Assembly (NCBI GenBank): GCA_958299035.1
Contig: CATQJL010000305.1
Location: 32,129,733 to 32,193,732, forward strand
Source of the DNA: Cylicocyclus nassatus
Taxonomy: Eukaryota > Nematoda > Chromadorea > Rhabditida > Strongylidae
Direction of reading: 5' to 3'
DNA: 64,000 nucleotides
Below, one piece after another: positions 24,564-37,000 of this stretch. Every line of letters begins with the position of its first letter. Positions within the stretch are counted from its first letter, which is position 1. The position numbers were made by a program, and so were the translations under genes. The notes under the pieces were generated by a model that did not search any database, was not told where the DNA came from, and saw only the letters and a list, made by a program, of their open reading frames with translations.

Positions 24564-25027
24564 CATAAAGTAAACATCTTGCAATGCAATGATTTTGAGT
24601 AGCGTTGTCAGTTAAGTAAAGCTCATATTTCCGCCGATGCAAAAGTTCAGTAATTGCGAAATTTGGTGGTCATCATATAGTGATGTTACAAAGCAAAAAA
24701 CATGGCAAAACAAGATATCATTGGAAAGTTTTCGTAAAGCTATGCACGAATTTAGAACCAGATAATGAGAGATTGCTGAAAAGATAATGGTAAGCTGCGT
24801 CAAATCCTCTTGTAGTGTATGTCTTTCTGTAGTATACGTAATTTATTGATGGGTCTGATAAATGCAAGTATCTAGAGTCTTCACCTTGTAAATAACTCAC
24901 TCATATGTCCAGAAACATTATTAAACTTTTATCTCATTCAGCTTAAAAGTTGCTTTTAAGATTGAAGATTGCTACTGAATGATTTTTGTTGATATATTAT
25001 GACTCGGTGTTTTTCTTTTCAAGTTTC

Positions 25028-28000
25028 CTATCCATTTCCAACTTTTTTTCCTTTTTTTGGTGTTCGACCTCGTTGCTGCTGTGGGGATGGAGTTCTCTGT
25101 CGTTGTTGTGCAGCTATCTTTTTGCTTTTTCCGCTATCGTAAGGTGCCGCCGTCACATTTCTAGGTCTACTTTCGCGTTTGCGTGTTTCTTCCCTCACTT
25201 CTCCAGCGATATTACTTACAGCTTCTTGCTGATTGGAGATGAGAGGTGAAGTGCCTCTAAGTTGCTTTCTCAACATCCGCTTGTGAGTATTTGGGCTGAC
25301 AAGCCTCTTCCCCTTCAGAGGAGGCATGTTGACACGAAGATTCGCTGCCCATTCCAATATAAGCGGTCTATAAATTGTATGTGATGCTATCGCACTATTA
25401 CAAAACGCGATCCCACCCAGTGAGGTAATTTTCTATGGCTTCGCGAACGATCCTTCTTGCTCTATGGTGGTCGAAGTCATTTATAGATTGTTGTATTAGA
25501 TCGAAAATTAGCAAAATGTATGGAGATCTGCTTATACGACGTCCACCTGCAAAAAAGTTGCTGTTGGTAATGAAAATGAGATATTTATGAGAAAAAAGCA
25601 ATGAGGGCATACAACAAAAACATAAAGTAACTCTTTCGAAAAATTACGGGCTATGCTAATTGCGAAATGTGCAGCAACGTTAGAAAAAATTGTGGCATTT
25701 TGCAGAAAATATTCGATTCAATTAAATGGAAAGCTCCAAATGCTACAAAAGCTGTAAACTTCATAATGTATCTCTAACTGAGGCTACACATGGTTTTGCA
25801 CAAATCCATGGTCCTTGAACTAAATAACCCAGAAATGGACACATACTGAGAAACATTTTTGTCGAGCTGGTCTATCAAATCGGAAATCAGCTAATCAGAA
25901 AACAAGTGCTCTGACCTTCCCATAACTTAGTCTTTGCTGCTTCAACTTCTCTAATGTTGTGAAGACGACCCCAGGGCAAAGAGTCCGGTAGCAACCTCAA
26001 AATATCAATTCAAAAAGAGATAAGTGATTGCTAAGTTAAGTTCGATCATCATATAGATTTGCGTAATTATTTTCAAAAATCAAGCGGTACTAAAAGTTCT
26101 CTTAGGAATCTCTGAAAATGAAAAACGTATTTAAATGAGCTTAAAAACTAAACACGAAGTATTTTGCATTCTTTGTTGCGGTTCCGTTTTTGATTCCAAA
26201 TAAAACAGTTCCGGAAAAGAATTAGCTACCTCATTTGTTCGGCCGCTTTACCGTGTCCATGCTTAAAGACCAAGTGAGAACCTCCTGAGGTTTTTTGTTG
26301 ACAACGATTATATTCTTAGGTTGAATAAACATTGGTGAGGCTTTACGCTACTAACAATTGGGCAATTTCCAGTAAATCTTGTAGAATTCGCCTCACTCTA
26401 TTGATTTTGCGAATCTTGCACTTTTTGGTGTTCTCCTTGTCTTGGCAAAGGAGATGTCTTTTTCTTAATATGTAGGTCGGTTCAAAAGTTCTTTCCTCTT
26501 TTCAACCTGCCATAAAATCAGGTGGAATAAAGGCAGGCAAACGTTCTAAGGACTACTAGATGCAGTTTTCTTCCTCTTTCCACCAGTCATTTTTTAGACC
26601 ATTTGCTCCAGTGGTTTCTGAGATAATCGCTGAAATTTTGAAACCCATGGTTTTTACCATGCCAATTTTGGCAATTTTGCACAATCTTCATTGTAAACAT
26701 TTGGAAAAGCTTTGATAGCTATTAGGTAGCGTAAACAAAGTGCAATTCAATGCATTTTTCTTCCATCTTCAATCAGCTTCTTAGCATTTTTTAGGCTAAC
26801 TTTACCAAAAGTCTTCAATTTTGCGAGGTCGCAAAAACACAAAGGCTTCATACACTAACAAATCGTCGGAATTTGATACTTGCAAAATTTGATTATGGTT
26901 ACACACTAACTTTACAAAGCAATAGAGCGTTTGCCGCTTCGAAATATCAAATTTGACATTTTGCGGATACAGCCTGGAACGGGTAAGTCATGAATTACGA
27001 TAATTTTATCGCCGAAGACTCCACGGATTGAAAAGAAAAAAGCCCCTCAGAAAGAGGAGAAAACCGCATCGAATGCCTTAGTTGTGCGCCGTTTTATATT
27101 CTATGGCTCCTAGCATCACCAGAAGTGGAATTCGATAGCATCAGAAAAAATTACAAGAATTTTTTAAGACTAGCTATAGACCCCGAACAATCGCATTGAA
27201 TTGCACTTTGTTTACGCTACCTAACAGCTATCAAAGCCTTTCCAAATGTTCATAATGAAGATTGTAAAAATTGCCAAAATTGGACATGGTAAAAACCATG
27301 GGTCCGAAATTTCGGCGATTATCTCAGAAACCACTGAGGTAAATGGTCGCAAAACATGACTGGTGCAAAGAGGAAGGAACTGCATGTGGTAGTCCTTATA
27401 ACATTTGCCTGCCTTCCACCTGATTTCATGGCATTTTGAAAATCGGAAAGAGCATTTGAATCGACCTATATATATCGAGTTTTGGAGAATAAAAAAGCAA
27501 CTCAAGATTCAAGCGTAAAAATCGTCCACCTCCATGCTACTCGTCATTTTCACAAATGTTTTCACGGAAACCCATCGATAAAGTTTGGAATGATGCCGCC
27601 GTGTTCAAAATAAGTAGGGAGACTCTCACGACGCTTTTGTGCTTGACCATTCTGCATGTTAAGTAGGATTTGATGCTCACAGTTCAATTAACATGTAGAA
27701 CCACGACTCGGCATCGCCCTTCTGCCGGGCAGCCAAACGTTTATGCGCGTCCAAGCTCCAAAACGGTAAAGTGTAGGCATCGGGCGTCCCATATCTAAAT
27801 GCGTGGCAAAACTAATGCCATCAAAGTCTTGTAATTACCTTATCTTTTTCCCAGGTTTCACTGTATCACCATAGTCAATCAAAAATATACGGGTTGCCAG
27901 TGGACCCGCTCCAATACAAAAATTTGTGAGCTTTATGTCACGATGAACATACTTGCAAGAATGCAGGAACTAAAGGTTTTCACGTTTGGTTTTAATGGGT

Positions 28001-31000
28001 TTCTTAAACTTGATGACAGTGTTTATGATGATGTACGGACAGCTGTCAAGTCCTCTCTTTGAATAAAAAGTGCAAGCTGATATGATTCTATTTTACATAA
28101 AAGATTTATCCAGACACGCATTTAGTCCTCTACTTTTTTGCCTTTTCAATATAAACTTTCGATGCGGATGAATTCGCTTAATATCCACAAACATCATCCT
28201 CAAAATATTTCAGCAGTTTTGCATATATTGAATTTTCAAAAAATGTGATATCCAAAGACTGCAAGAAGGGAGAATTATTTCATTTGCAAGACACAACTCT
28301 CTTTCGTAAAGTTCACTACCTCGCCAGAGTTCGCCGAGACTACTTGAATCTATGAAGAGTTTTGTTCTTTATCTATAAACAGAGTCAGACTAACCGCTAT
28401 GGCTGAAATCGCCTCATGAGCAATATAATATGCAGTTGTTGGTTTGAAGTTGACCACTTGCTCCCGAAGCTTTTCAAGGTTGCGATCCAAAAGATTCATG
28501 ACTGCAAAGCTTATTATGATCATGCATCAAAAGCAAGGAGCCAATCAAGAGCTTCCAAATCTTACAACACTTGTTCAGCATAAATATGCTGCACGCCCCC
28601 CCCCCCCTCAACGCCGTGTAGCTTGCGTAAGAGTGATCTTACTATAATATCTTTTGGTAACTGCCAAAGCAATGCGACGAGGGTACTCTCCTCCCCCATA
28701 TCTTCTACCGTTGGCTATGTGTTCTCTTACAGTGTTAACAGCAGATTCGCGACAACGAGGGCAGTCTAGATTATGCGGCGACGAAATATAGCTGCGTACA
28801 TGAACTAACACGGATGTGCAGAGAAACGCCGAGAGAGTACTGGGAAGCGCATGCACTCAAGGAGGATTCACATAGTTTGCATAACAGCGACGTAGAGAGT
28901 TGACGGCGTTCGTAGTTAGTTTCCAGACTGTATGCACTTTAAGCGCAAATTACAAAGCTTGCTCCGCATGGAAAGTGCAAATATGGGCAACAGTCGTCAA
29001 AGATCACCTCCTCACTCATAAACAAGCAAGAAGCGCTCAAACAACAACGAAATATTGATTCCAGACTACCGAATTAGTGCAAATGTCTGACCCCCAGTTG
29101 CTATCATAATTTGGAAAACTGTCGCCCATTTTGCTTCCTATTCTGCCTAACTTCTTACAATCATTAGTTTTCGAAAAGCACATTATGATTTTGAACAATA
29201 TGAAGGTCAGGAAAATGAGATAATAAAACCTATCAATTTTACGGGGATTCGCCTAAACCTCACCTTTTGAATGCTTGTACTTTCTGAAAATATTGCTTTT
29301 GCCTCTGGAAATAGAAAAAAACAGGAGAGCTACGTCTCGTTGGAAGAAAAGAATCAGTCGATTCATGGGTAGTACATTTTTATAAATTTCTAGGATTTTG
29401 CTAAATTTCTAGAATCATTAAATACTTACTTTTGGATGCTTTTACACTGTAAAGATATCGTTTTGCCTCTGAAAACAAATGAGCAGAAGGGGCTCGGTTT
29501 GCTGGAAGGAAAGACCCAACAAATCCACTCGAAAACACATTTCTTCCAACTAGATTTTGATGTGAAAATTCAAAGAAACTTGCTGCATTTGTTTTTGGCG
29601 GCCTCTACTTTGTGAAATCCTTACTTTTTCCAATAAAAACAACACAGCAGAGGGAGCTTCTCTTGATGGAAGAAAAGACTTGGTGTTCATGCGGCAGGAT
29701 ATTTTTGATATGATTCTCTAGGTTTCAGTGCTGAATATCACAAGAATGGTTTGAAATCCACTTTGGCCGCTTTTGTCTTGCGAAAAACGTACTTCTGCTT
29801 CAAGAAGCATAAGTCTCGAAGAAAGGAAAGCTTGAGGGACTTTATGCGGCAGCGCATTTAGACTAAAAACTTTTCACTTTCAATGCTGAATCATGCAAAA
29901 GCTCGTTTGAAACACTCTTGAATACCCAGAGGCTTCATGAGACAGGACATTTTTGCTAGGATTGTCCAAGAAAAAGCTCTGGACGAACTTTGGTCCCGCT
30001 TTAAGAAATGACCGTTTCTTGGCGAGGCGTAATAAGGAGAGTATAGAACTGTGCATGATCGCGAAGCTCGATATGTTAGCGGCCGTTGCACAGTTCCTGA
30101 GTGTCAGCCTGAGTTTCGGGTTGAATCAGCTGTTCTACATAGATGACTGCTGAGGTGATCTTCATGTTTAATAGCTGTGGTTCTGGGAGGGTACTTGCAA
30201 GAAGAACAGCGTAGATGTTTTGGGAGTTTTACTCAGTGTGAAAAGAGTTTCCTTAAGAGCATAATCTTACTCCTACTACTACGTACTCACTTTGCGCCAA
30301 GATTGTTGAGAAAATGGAAATGATCTTGAAATGAAACCTTGTAGCCTAATCTTGCTTCTACTACTACTTGCATTGCGAAAAAGATCGTTGAGAAAATGAG
30401 AATTCATTCTCTTGCTATTCTCAGTTGCACGTAGACAGTTATCAATGTATCTGCCCTAACCCACTTGCTAGCGACCCGTAGGGTCGCTACTGCCGCAAGA
30501 CATTTTTGTTAAGAATTCTTTGTTTTCAAGGCTAAGTTATAAAAAACTTCCTTGAAATCCACTTCAAGCAAAAATTCTTGTGCTTCCAAAGCAGAAAAGT
30601 AAAGGAGCTTCGCAAGAAGAACAGCGTAGATGATTTGAGAGTTATCATTGTAAAAAGTTTGCTTGAGAGCATGATCTTACTTCTACGACTACATATTTAC
30701 GTTTCGCCAAAAATCGTTGAGAAAATGGAAGTCCATTTCCTTGCCATTTTAAGTTGCGCGCAGATGGTTATCAATGTATCTGCAACCCACTTACTAGCGA
30801 CTCGTAGGGTCGCTATTGCCGCAGGACATTTTTCGGAATAATTCCTTGTTTTCAAGGCTAAGTTATAAAAAAAATCCTTGAAATCCATTTTAACCGCGCC
30901 TACTTCGCGAAAATTATGCTTGTGCACCCAAAAGCAGAAAAGCAAAGGAGGTTGGTCTCAAAAGAAGGATAGAGCCACGGGCATCACAGCAGGACCTTTT

Positions 31001-34000
31001 TGCTAGATTATTTAATAGAAAGCTTCAGCGAGGTTTAGTGTCGCTATAAGAGTGCCTTCGTACCGCGCCGGCAGCCGGCGCTGGCAGCCCGTAGCAGCCC
31101 GCAGTAGCCGCCAGCAGCCCGTAGCCGCAGCTGGCCGCTTTTGTTACATAGAGGCGCAAAATCATCATATTCTTGCTATTTTAAGCGCAAACGCCCATGG
31201 AAAGCGCTATTTTAAGCGCTTTCCATCTTCCACGCTTTTTCCTCCGTGCTGGCAATTCGATCTCATATATCATGCTTGTGGCCATTGCTGTTGAAATCTT
31301 GTTGCCGTAGATTGGTTATTCTATTGGTGCTCAGTTTCTCTTTCGCAGTTAAACAATATTTCGTCCAAGTTCCTTTGCGGTGTGATCTTCTGAATTTGGA
31401 TGCGTCCAGTTTCTGCAGTGTTTATTTTTTATGCATGGTTCTGCTTCAATTATATCCTTGGCCGGTGCTTATCTTGATTAACTCTGTAATGTGTAAAAGT
31501 GGAACGCATGCTAGCCGCAACAGGGGAAAAGCGTGGAAGATGGAAAGCGTCGGCGTTTGCAACTAAAATAGCAAGAATTTGATGATTTTGCGCTTCTATG
31601 ACAAAAGCGGCTAGTGGCGGCTACGGGATGCTTGCGGCTACTGCGGGCTGCCAGCGGCGGATGCCGGCGCGGTATGAAGGCACCCTAAGAAATGACCTCA
31701 TGTATTGGGATACATTATCAAAATGTAGAGTTGCGCATTATTGCGATGGTCGGTGTCTGCGGCCATTGCCTGAAAAGGATTCCATAAGGTTTCTTCATCC
31801 AATGAACAACTCCATGAATCGCTACAGGTAATCAAAAGCTAACGTATGAATGCGGAAAAGCGTTCAAAGGATGGAAGAGAACTGATAGAGCTCTATGCAT
31901 AAGCAATGGTGAACTCACCGATCTTTGCTATAATGCAAAGCTCTACGTTTTCGTTCGGGGATACTTTACGAAATTTGGTTAAAGCCGCTTTGAAAAAGTT
32001 ACATGTCTTGGTTTTTCAGTTACTAGAAGCTTTTTAAAACATGACACAGGTCCTGAAAATCAGCCTGAGTTTCAGTTTGTATCATTTCAATGTAAAATTC
32101 CACGGGAATTGCTGAACATCTGTTTGGCTGCTTCTACTTTGTGGAAATTCTACTTTTGCCTTAAAAAATCAAAAAAGCAGAGGAGGGTTGGTCTCGAAGA
32201 AAGAAAAGCTACAGGAGCTTTATGCGGCAGTGCGTTTCTTTTGATAATTTCTCAGTTTCAATGCTAAATTATACAAAAGCTCGCTTGAAGTCGATTTTTA
32301 ACCGCTTTCACTTCGCAGAAATCACATCTCTGCCTCGGGAGCTTGGTCTCGACGAAAGAAAGGTTCCAAGAGCTTCAAGCGGCAAACTTTCCTCCTAAGA
32401 ATTTCTCAGTTTCAATGCTAAATTATACAAATCTCGCTTGAAATCCTCTTTTGACCGCTTTTATTAGGTCTTAAAGAAAGTTCCCGGGCACTTGCAAAAA
32501 TTTTTTCCAAATCGCTTTAACTTCAAGCAGGTTGATTTTTCTTTGAAGCTACAAACTTCTTTGCAAAGACAATTTTGTTTACAACATATATTTACCTTGC
32601 TGGTTTTTCAGCGTCTCGCTGCGTCCACCAGCATGCGCAGAAGGGAAAAAGATCGACGCAAAAGTAACCTATTTGCGCAGATTATCTCAGGCATGATGAG
32701 AGCTGGACAGCTCATATGCTGTAGTTATATAGAAGTCTGCTAGAGCTATCTTGGAGACTATTTACGCCTTTGAGCGACTATCTGCAAAATAAGTTCTTCC
32801 AGAAAGGTTAAGAAATCGACCATTTTTGCCCCCAAAAATGCACCATTTTTTAATTAAGCGACTTTGAAGTCTTCTCGTTCTGCACATGAGGAACCAAATC
32901 TTTGATTATTGCGAAGATTGTTGGGCTAATGCCTTATACATCTTTTGGACCCAATGGCGATCCTCGCCGAAGGGATTTCAGCTGCGAAAATAGTTGCAGT
33001 CAGAAGCAAGTTTGACAGCTTGTAATTTCTGAGCGCAATCGCAAAACAAGCGCAGCTGCGGGTTAGTGGATTGGATCACGCACGATTTGGACGAAAACCT
33101 ATGAACTTCACAAAAAAATGGCCGCAGGAAGAAAAATTGTGAAATTGTCATGGTTAGAAAGCTTTCCTTTTTTGATGTGCAGATCATACATGTTTTGGCA
33201 CCGATGAAAATTAGAAGCGGCTTCGAAAAGATTAGGCTTCCTTCTACCGAACAGTATAAAAACTTGGTGTCAAATAGCGACGGAGTGGCAAAAAAAATGC
33301 ATCAGAAAACAAAATCTCTAAAAGTGCCCGGACTCTTCCTTTAGAACCTAATATTTCGCAGAAATCAGCTTGGTCTCGAGGGAAGGAAGGCCTAAAAGCT
33401 TCATGCGGCAGTGCATTTCTGCTAAGAATTTCTCAATTTCAATGCTAAACTGTACAAAACTCGCTTGAAAATCACTTTTGGCCGCTTTTAATTCGCAGAA
33501 ATCATACCTCTGCAAAGTCCCGAGGGCTTATGCGGCAAGATCAATGCTAACTTATCAAACTGCTTTTACATCGCAGATATCATACTTCTGCCTCCTTTTC
33601 TGCCTCACAAGACCAAGTCCCCTGGACTTGTCTCGTGGTCTCGGTCTATGCGGCAGGACATGTTTGCTAAGATTGTCCAAGAAAAAGCTTTGGACGAACT
33701 TTGGTCTCGCTTTAAGAAATGACCGTTTCTTGGCGAGACGTAATAAGGAGAGTATAGGACTGTGCATGATCGCGAAGCTCGATGTGTTTGCGGCCGTCAC
33801 ACATTCCTGAAAGTCAGCCTGAATTTCGGGTTGAATCTCGCTGTTCTACATAGATGACTGCTTAGGCGATTTCCATTCTTAGGAGCTGGGGTTGGGTCTT
33901 TGCAAGAAGAACAGCATATATGACTTGGTAGTTAGTCGCTGTAAACAGTTTTCTTAAGAGCCTGATCTTGCTTCTATTACTACTTGCATTGCGAAAAAGA

Positions 34001-37000
34001 TCGTTGAGAAAATGAGAATTCATTCTCTTGCTATTCTTAGTTGCACGTAGACAGTTATCAATGTATCTGCCCCAACCCACTTGCTAGCGACCCGTAGGGT
34101 CGCTACTGCCGCAGGACATTTTAAGAATTCTTTGTTTTCAAGGCTAAGTTATAAAAACCTCCTTGAAATCCACTTCAAGCAAAAATTCTTGTGCTCTCAA
34201 AAGCAGAAAAGTAAAGGAGCTTTGCAGAAGAACAGCGAGATGATTTGAGAGTTATCATTGTAAGTTTGCTTGAGAGCATGGTCGTTGAAAAATGGGAACA
34301 CGCAGACAATTATCAATGTATCTGCCCCAGCCCACTTACTACCGACCCGTAGGGTCGCTAGTAAGTGGGCTGGGGCAGATACATTGATAGGTTAAATATG
34401 ATAAGCAACTTATCAATTTTTACCATTGCACCTTTTGCCTACAACTGCCAAAACGGCACCCTTATCACACCTTTTATAACTAAGGGCCGCATGCATTAAG
34501 ATCCCCGTCGGGGAGGGGATCGCAACTCAAAGAGAGCTTCATGTGCTGAAGCTCTAGATATCTGGATATCTAGAGCTTGGATATGTTGTCTACCTATCCG
34601 TAAGTACTCCCACCATCCTTCGCTATGAACATATTGAACCGGAGCGAGAAGCTGTACAAGCCGCATTTTCAAGCTTTCTGTATAGTTTCCCCGATGATCT
34701 CTAGCTGCCGTCTATCTTTTCTTCAAAGTCATTTTTCTTTTTTCGAAGTCAATAAAAACATTCAAAGTTGTGCTGTTTATCTAACCAACAGTGCTATTCA
34801 TGTTCCTGGTAAAAATGACGTTTCGAAATTTGCGATGAACCACAAGTCGAAAGCTGGGGTTTATCGAAAAAATCGATATTCCAAAATTCATTTGTTTATA
34901 TCAGCAACGTGCTTAGCATGGGTTAGATAAGCAATACAACTTTGGAATGTTTTCATTGACTCTGAAGAAAGAATGACTTCAAAGAATAGACCGTCGTCGG
35001 GGAGGATCATAGGGGATCATACGAAAAGGTGGAAAATGCGGCTTGCACAGCTTCTTGCTCTAATGTGTTTAGAGTGAAGGATGGTAGTGATACTTGCGGA
35101 TAGGTTGACAGCGTGAAATTCCCATAACTAGAGCTTCAAGATGTGGAGCTTTTTTTGAAGCTGCGATCCCTCCCCGGAGGAGGTGTCAATGCATGCGGCC
35201 CTAAGAAAAATTTTTCAGCTCCAGCCGTATTGAGGACTATAAATTTGAAGATTCAAAGCAGCATCCTCTGATAGGTTAGCAAAATTTTCAAATAGTCAAG
35301 GCTCTACAACTCTTCGTACATCTTTTCAAGGACCAATCATAGTCTTGCAACTCCTATCACGTTACCGCCGCTAAAAAATTTAACTTGTTAATTTCACACA
35401 ACTCAGGGGGTATCGTTAACATTCAGTTGTGTGGAATAGGCTTTAGTGTATCAAAATAAGTAGGCGTTCATGTCAGTGCTCTAGCTGTAACTTAAATTTT
35501 CTGCTTCATAAATGAGCTCTACTTCCACGTTAGACAGAAGTTTTAACGACATTGGTAACTAATGAAAGAATGGACCTACCTATAAAGGGCAAATCAGCAA
35601 CGCGTCCGCTATCTAGAACCACAGGTGAATATGGACACTTGTTCTTTTTCAACTCATTTAATATGCGTAATTCACGCTGAAATCATTTTGGAATTCTTTG
35701 TAAGGACTCTCATACAATGTGCATATCCTCTTACGAAAAAAAAACCGATTTCTCTCCTCATTCAAATTGTGTACTAGTCCTAACAAGGGAAGGATACTCG
35801 GTCAAAGTGGCGTTTCCATATGAGATGTATGCTATCTTATAGGGCATAAAACGCTGACTTCGAATCTGCTCTCGGTATCTGCAAAGCGCTTACTCAGATA
35901 ATCGTTGGGGGCAGGCGGCCATGCGATTTATGGGCGGGCGGGCACCGGAAAAATAGTTCGCTGATTTCTTGCAATCCGCTTGCAGATATTTGGAAGAATT
36001 TTAGCGAAATTTTAGAAGAATGCTTGAAGAACAATCGCGGTTTTCTTATGGACTGGCTGCGGCGCGTTGACCGCATTCTCGCGGACTTTCCGCGAGAATA
36101 TGCAAAATTTTCGAGGGCCGCACGGTCCTTTGTGGAGGACCGCGCAGCCTCCTCAGGTAGGTTCCGCTGAGAGAAAGTACCTCAAACCAGTGGCTCAGAT
36201 AATCGCCGGGGGCAAGCGGCCATGCGAATCTTGAGCAAGCGGGCACCGGAAAAATAGTTCGCTGATTTTTTGTGGTCCGCTTGCAGAAATTTGGAATAAT
36301 TTTGGCCAATTTTTAGACGAACGCTCGAAGATCTATCGCGGTTTTTCTATACATAGGTTGCGGCACAGTGGCCGCATTCTCGCGGATTTTCCGCGAGAAC
36401 ATGGAAAATTACTGAGAGCCGCAAGGTCCTTTTTGAAGGACCGCACAACCCCCAGGTACTTTCCGCTGAAAGAAAGTACCCCAAACTTGGGTAATAAAAC
36501 CATCGATGGCACCTCTGCCACATAGAGTCTCATCTTTTCTCGGCGTACGCCCGAAACTGCGTAAAAAGAGTCTGAGCTCCTGCTGAAAGTTTGGCCAGCG
36601 CTCGCTGAAAGAGATTGTTTGACGAGCGCTTGCAGAAAATTTTGTATTGATGCCCGCTTGCAGAAAACGCAAATACCGCCCGCTGAAGATTTGGCCACGC
36701 CCCGAAATCCTGCTGACCGCCTGCAGAAAAGCGCGAGTTTGCGGACCGCCTGCCCCCGGCGATTATCTGAGGGCGTACCGAGGGGGGGCAGGGGGGGGGG
36801 GCGCGCGCCCCCCCCCCCCCCGAGAATGGGTCGCGAAATTTTTGAAAGTTACTTACATGAGTTATAAAAATGTGCAAAAGACTTATTTATACTTGTAAGT
36901 AATTAAAATAATTTTTGAAAATTTTTGAAAATTCAATTTAGCCTCATAAAAAAATATTGTTCGGGGGCGTGGCTGACGCCACGCCCCCTTTTTCTGAAAT

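Larger units (their letters stand above)
29270..34310. repeat. Diverged tandem array in kinase intron 3
   Basis: Units carry 'ttgaaatccacttttgaccgcttttacttcgc', 'atgcggcag' and 'tctcagtttcaatgctaaatta' type blocks. The ATGCGGCA block recurs near 29697, 29844, 32223, 33402, 33533 and 33641. A longer block (29940-30640) is repeated at 33655-34280, including 'gaccgtttcttggcgag'. A third block with GCGACCCGTAGGGTCGC recurs near 30472, 30798, 34087 and 34341. The array is interrupted by elements at 31050 and 32464. The long plus and minus ORFs here (for example 29953-30153, 33478-33810) are duplicated with the units and are not genes. Confidence 0.75.
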
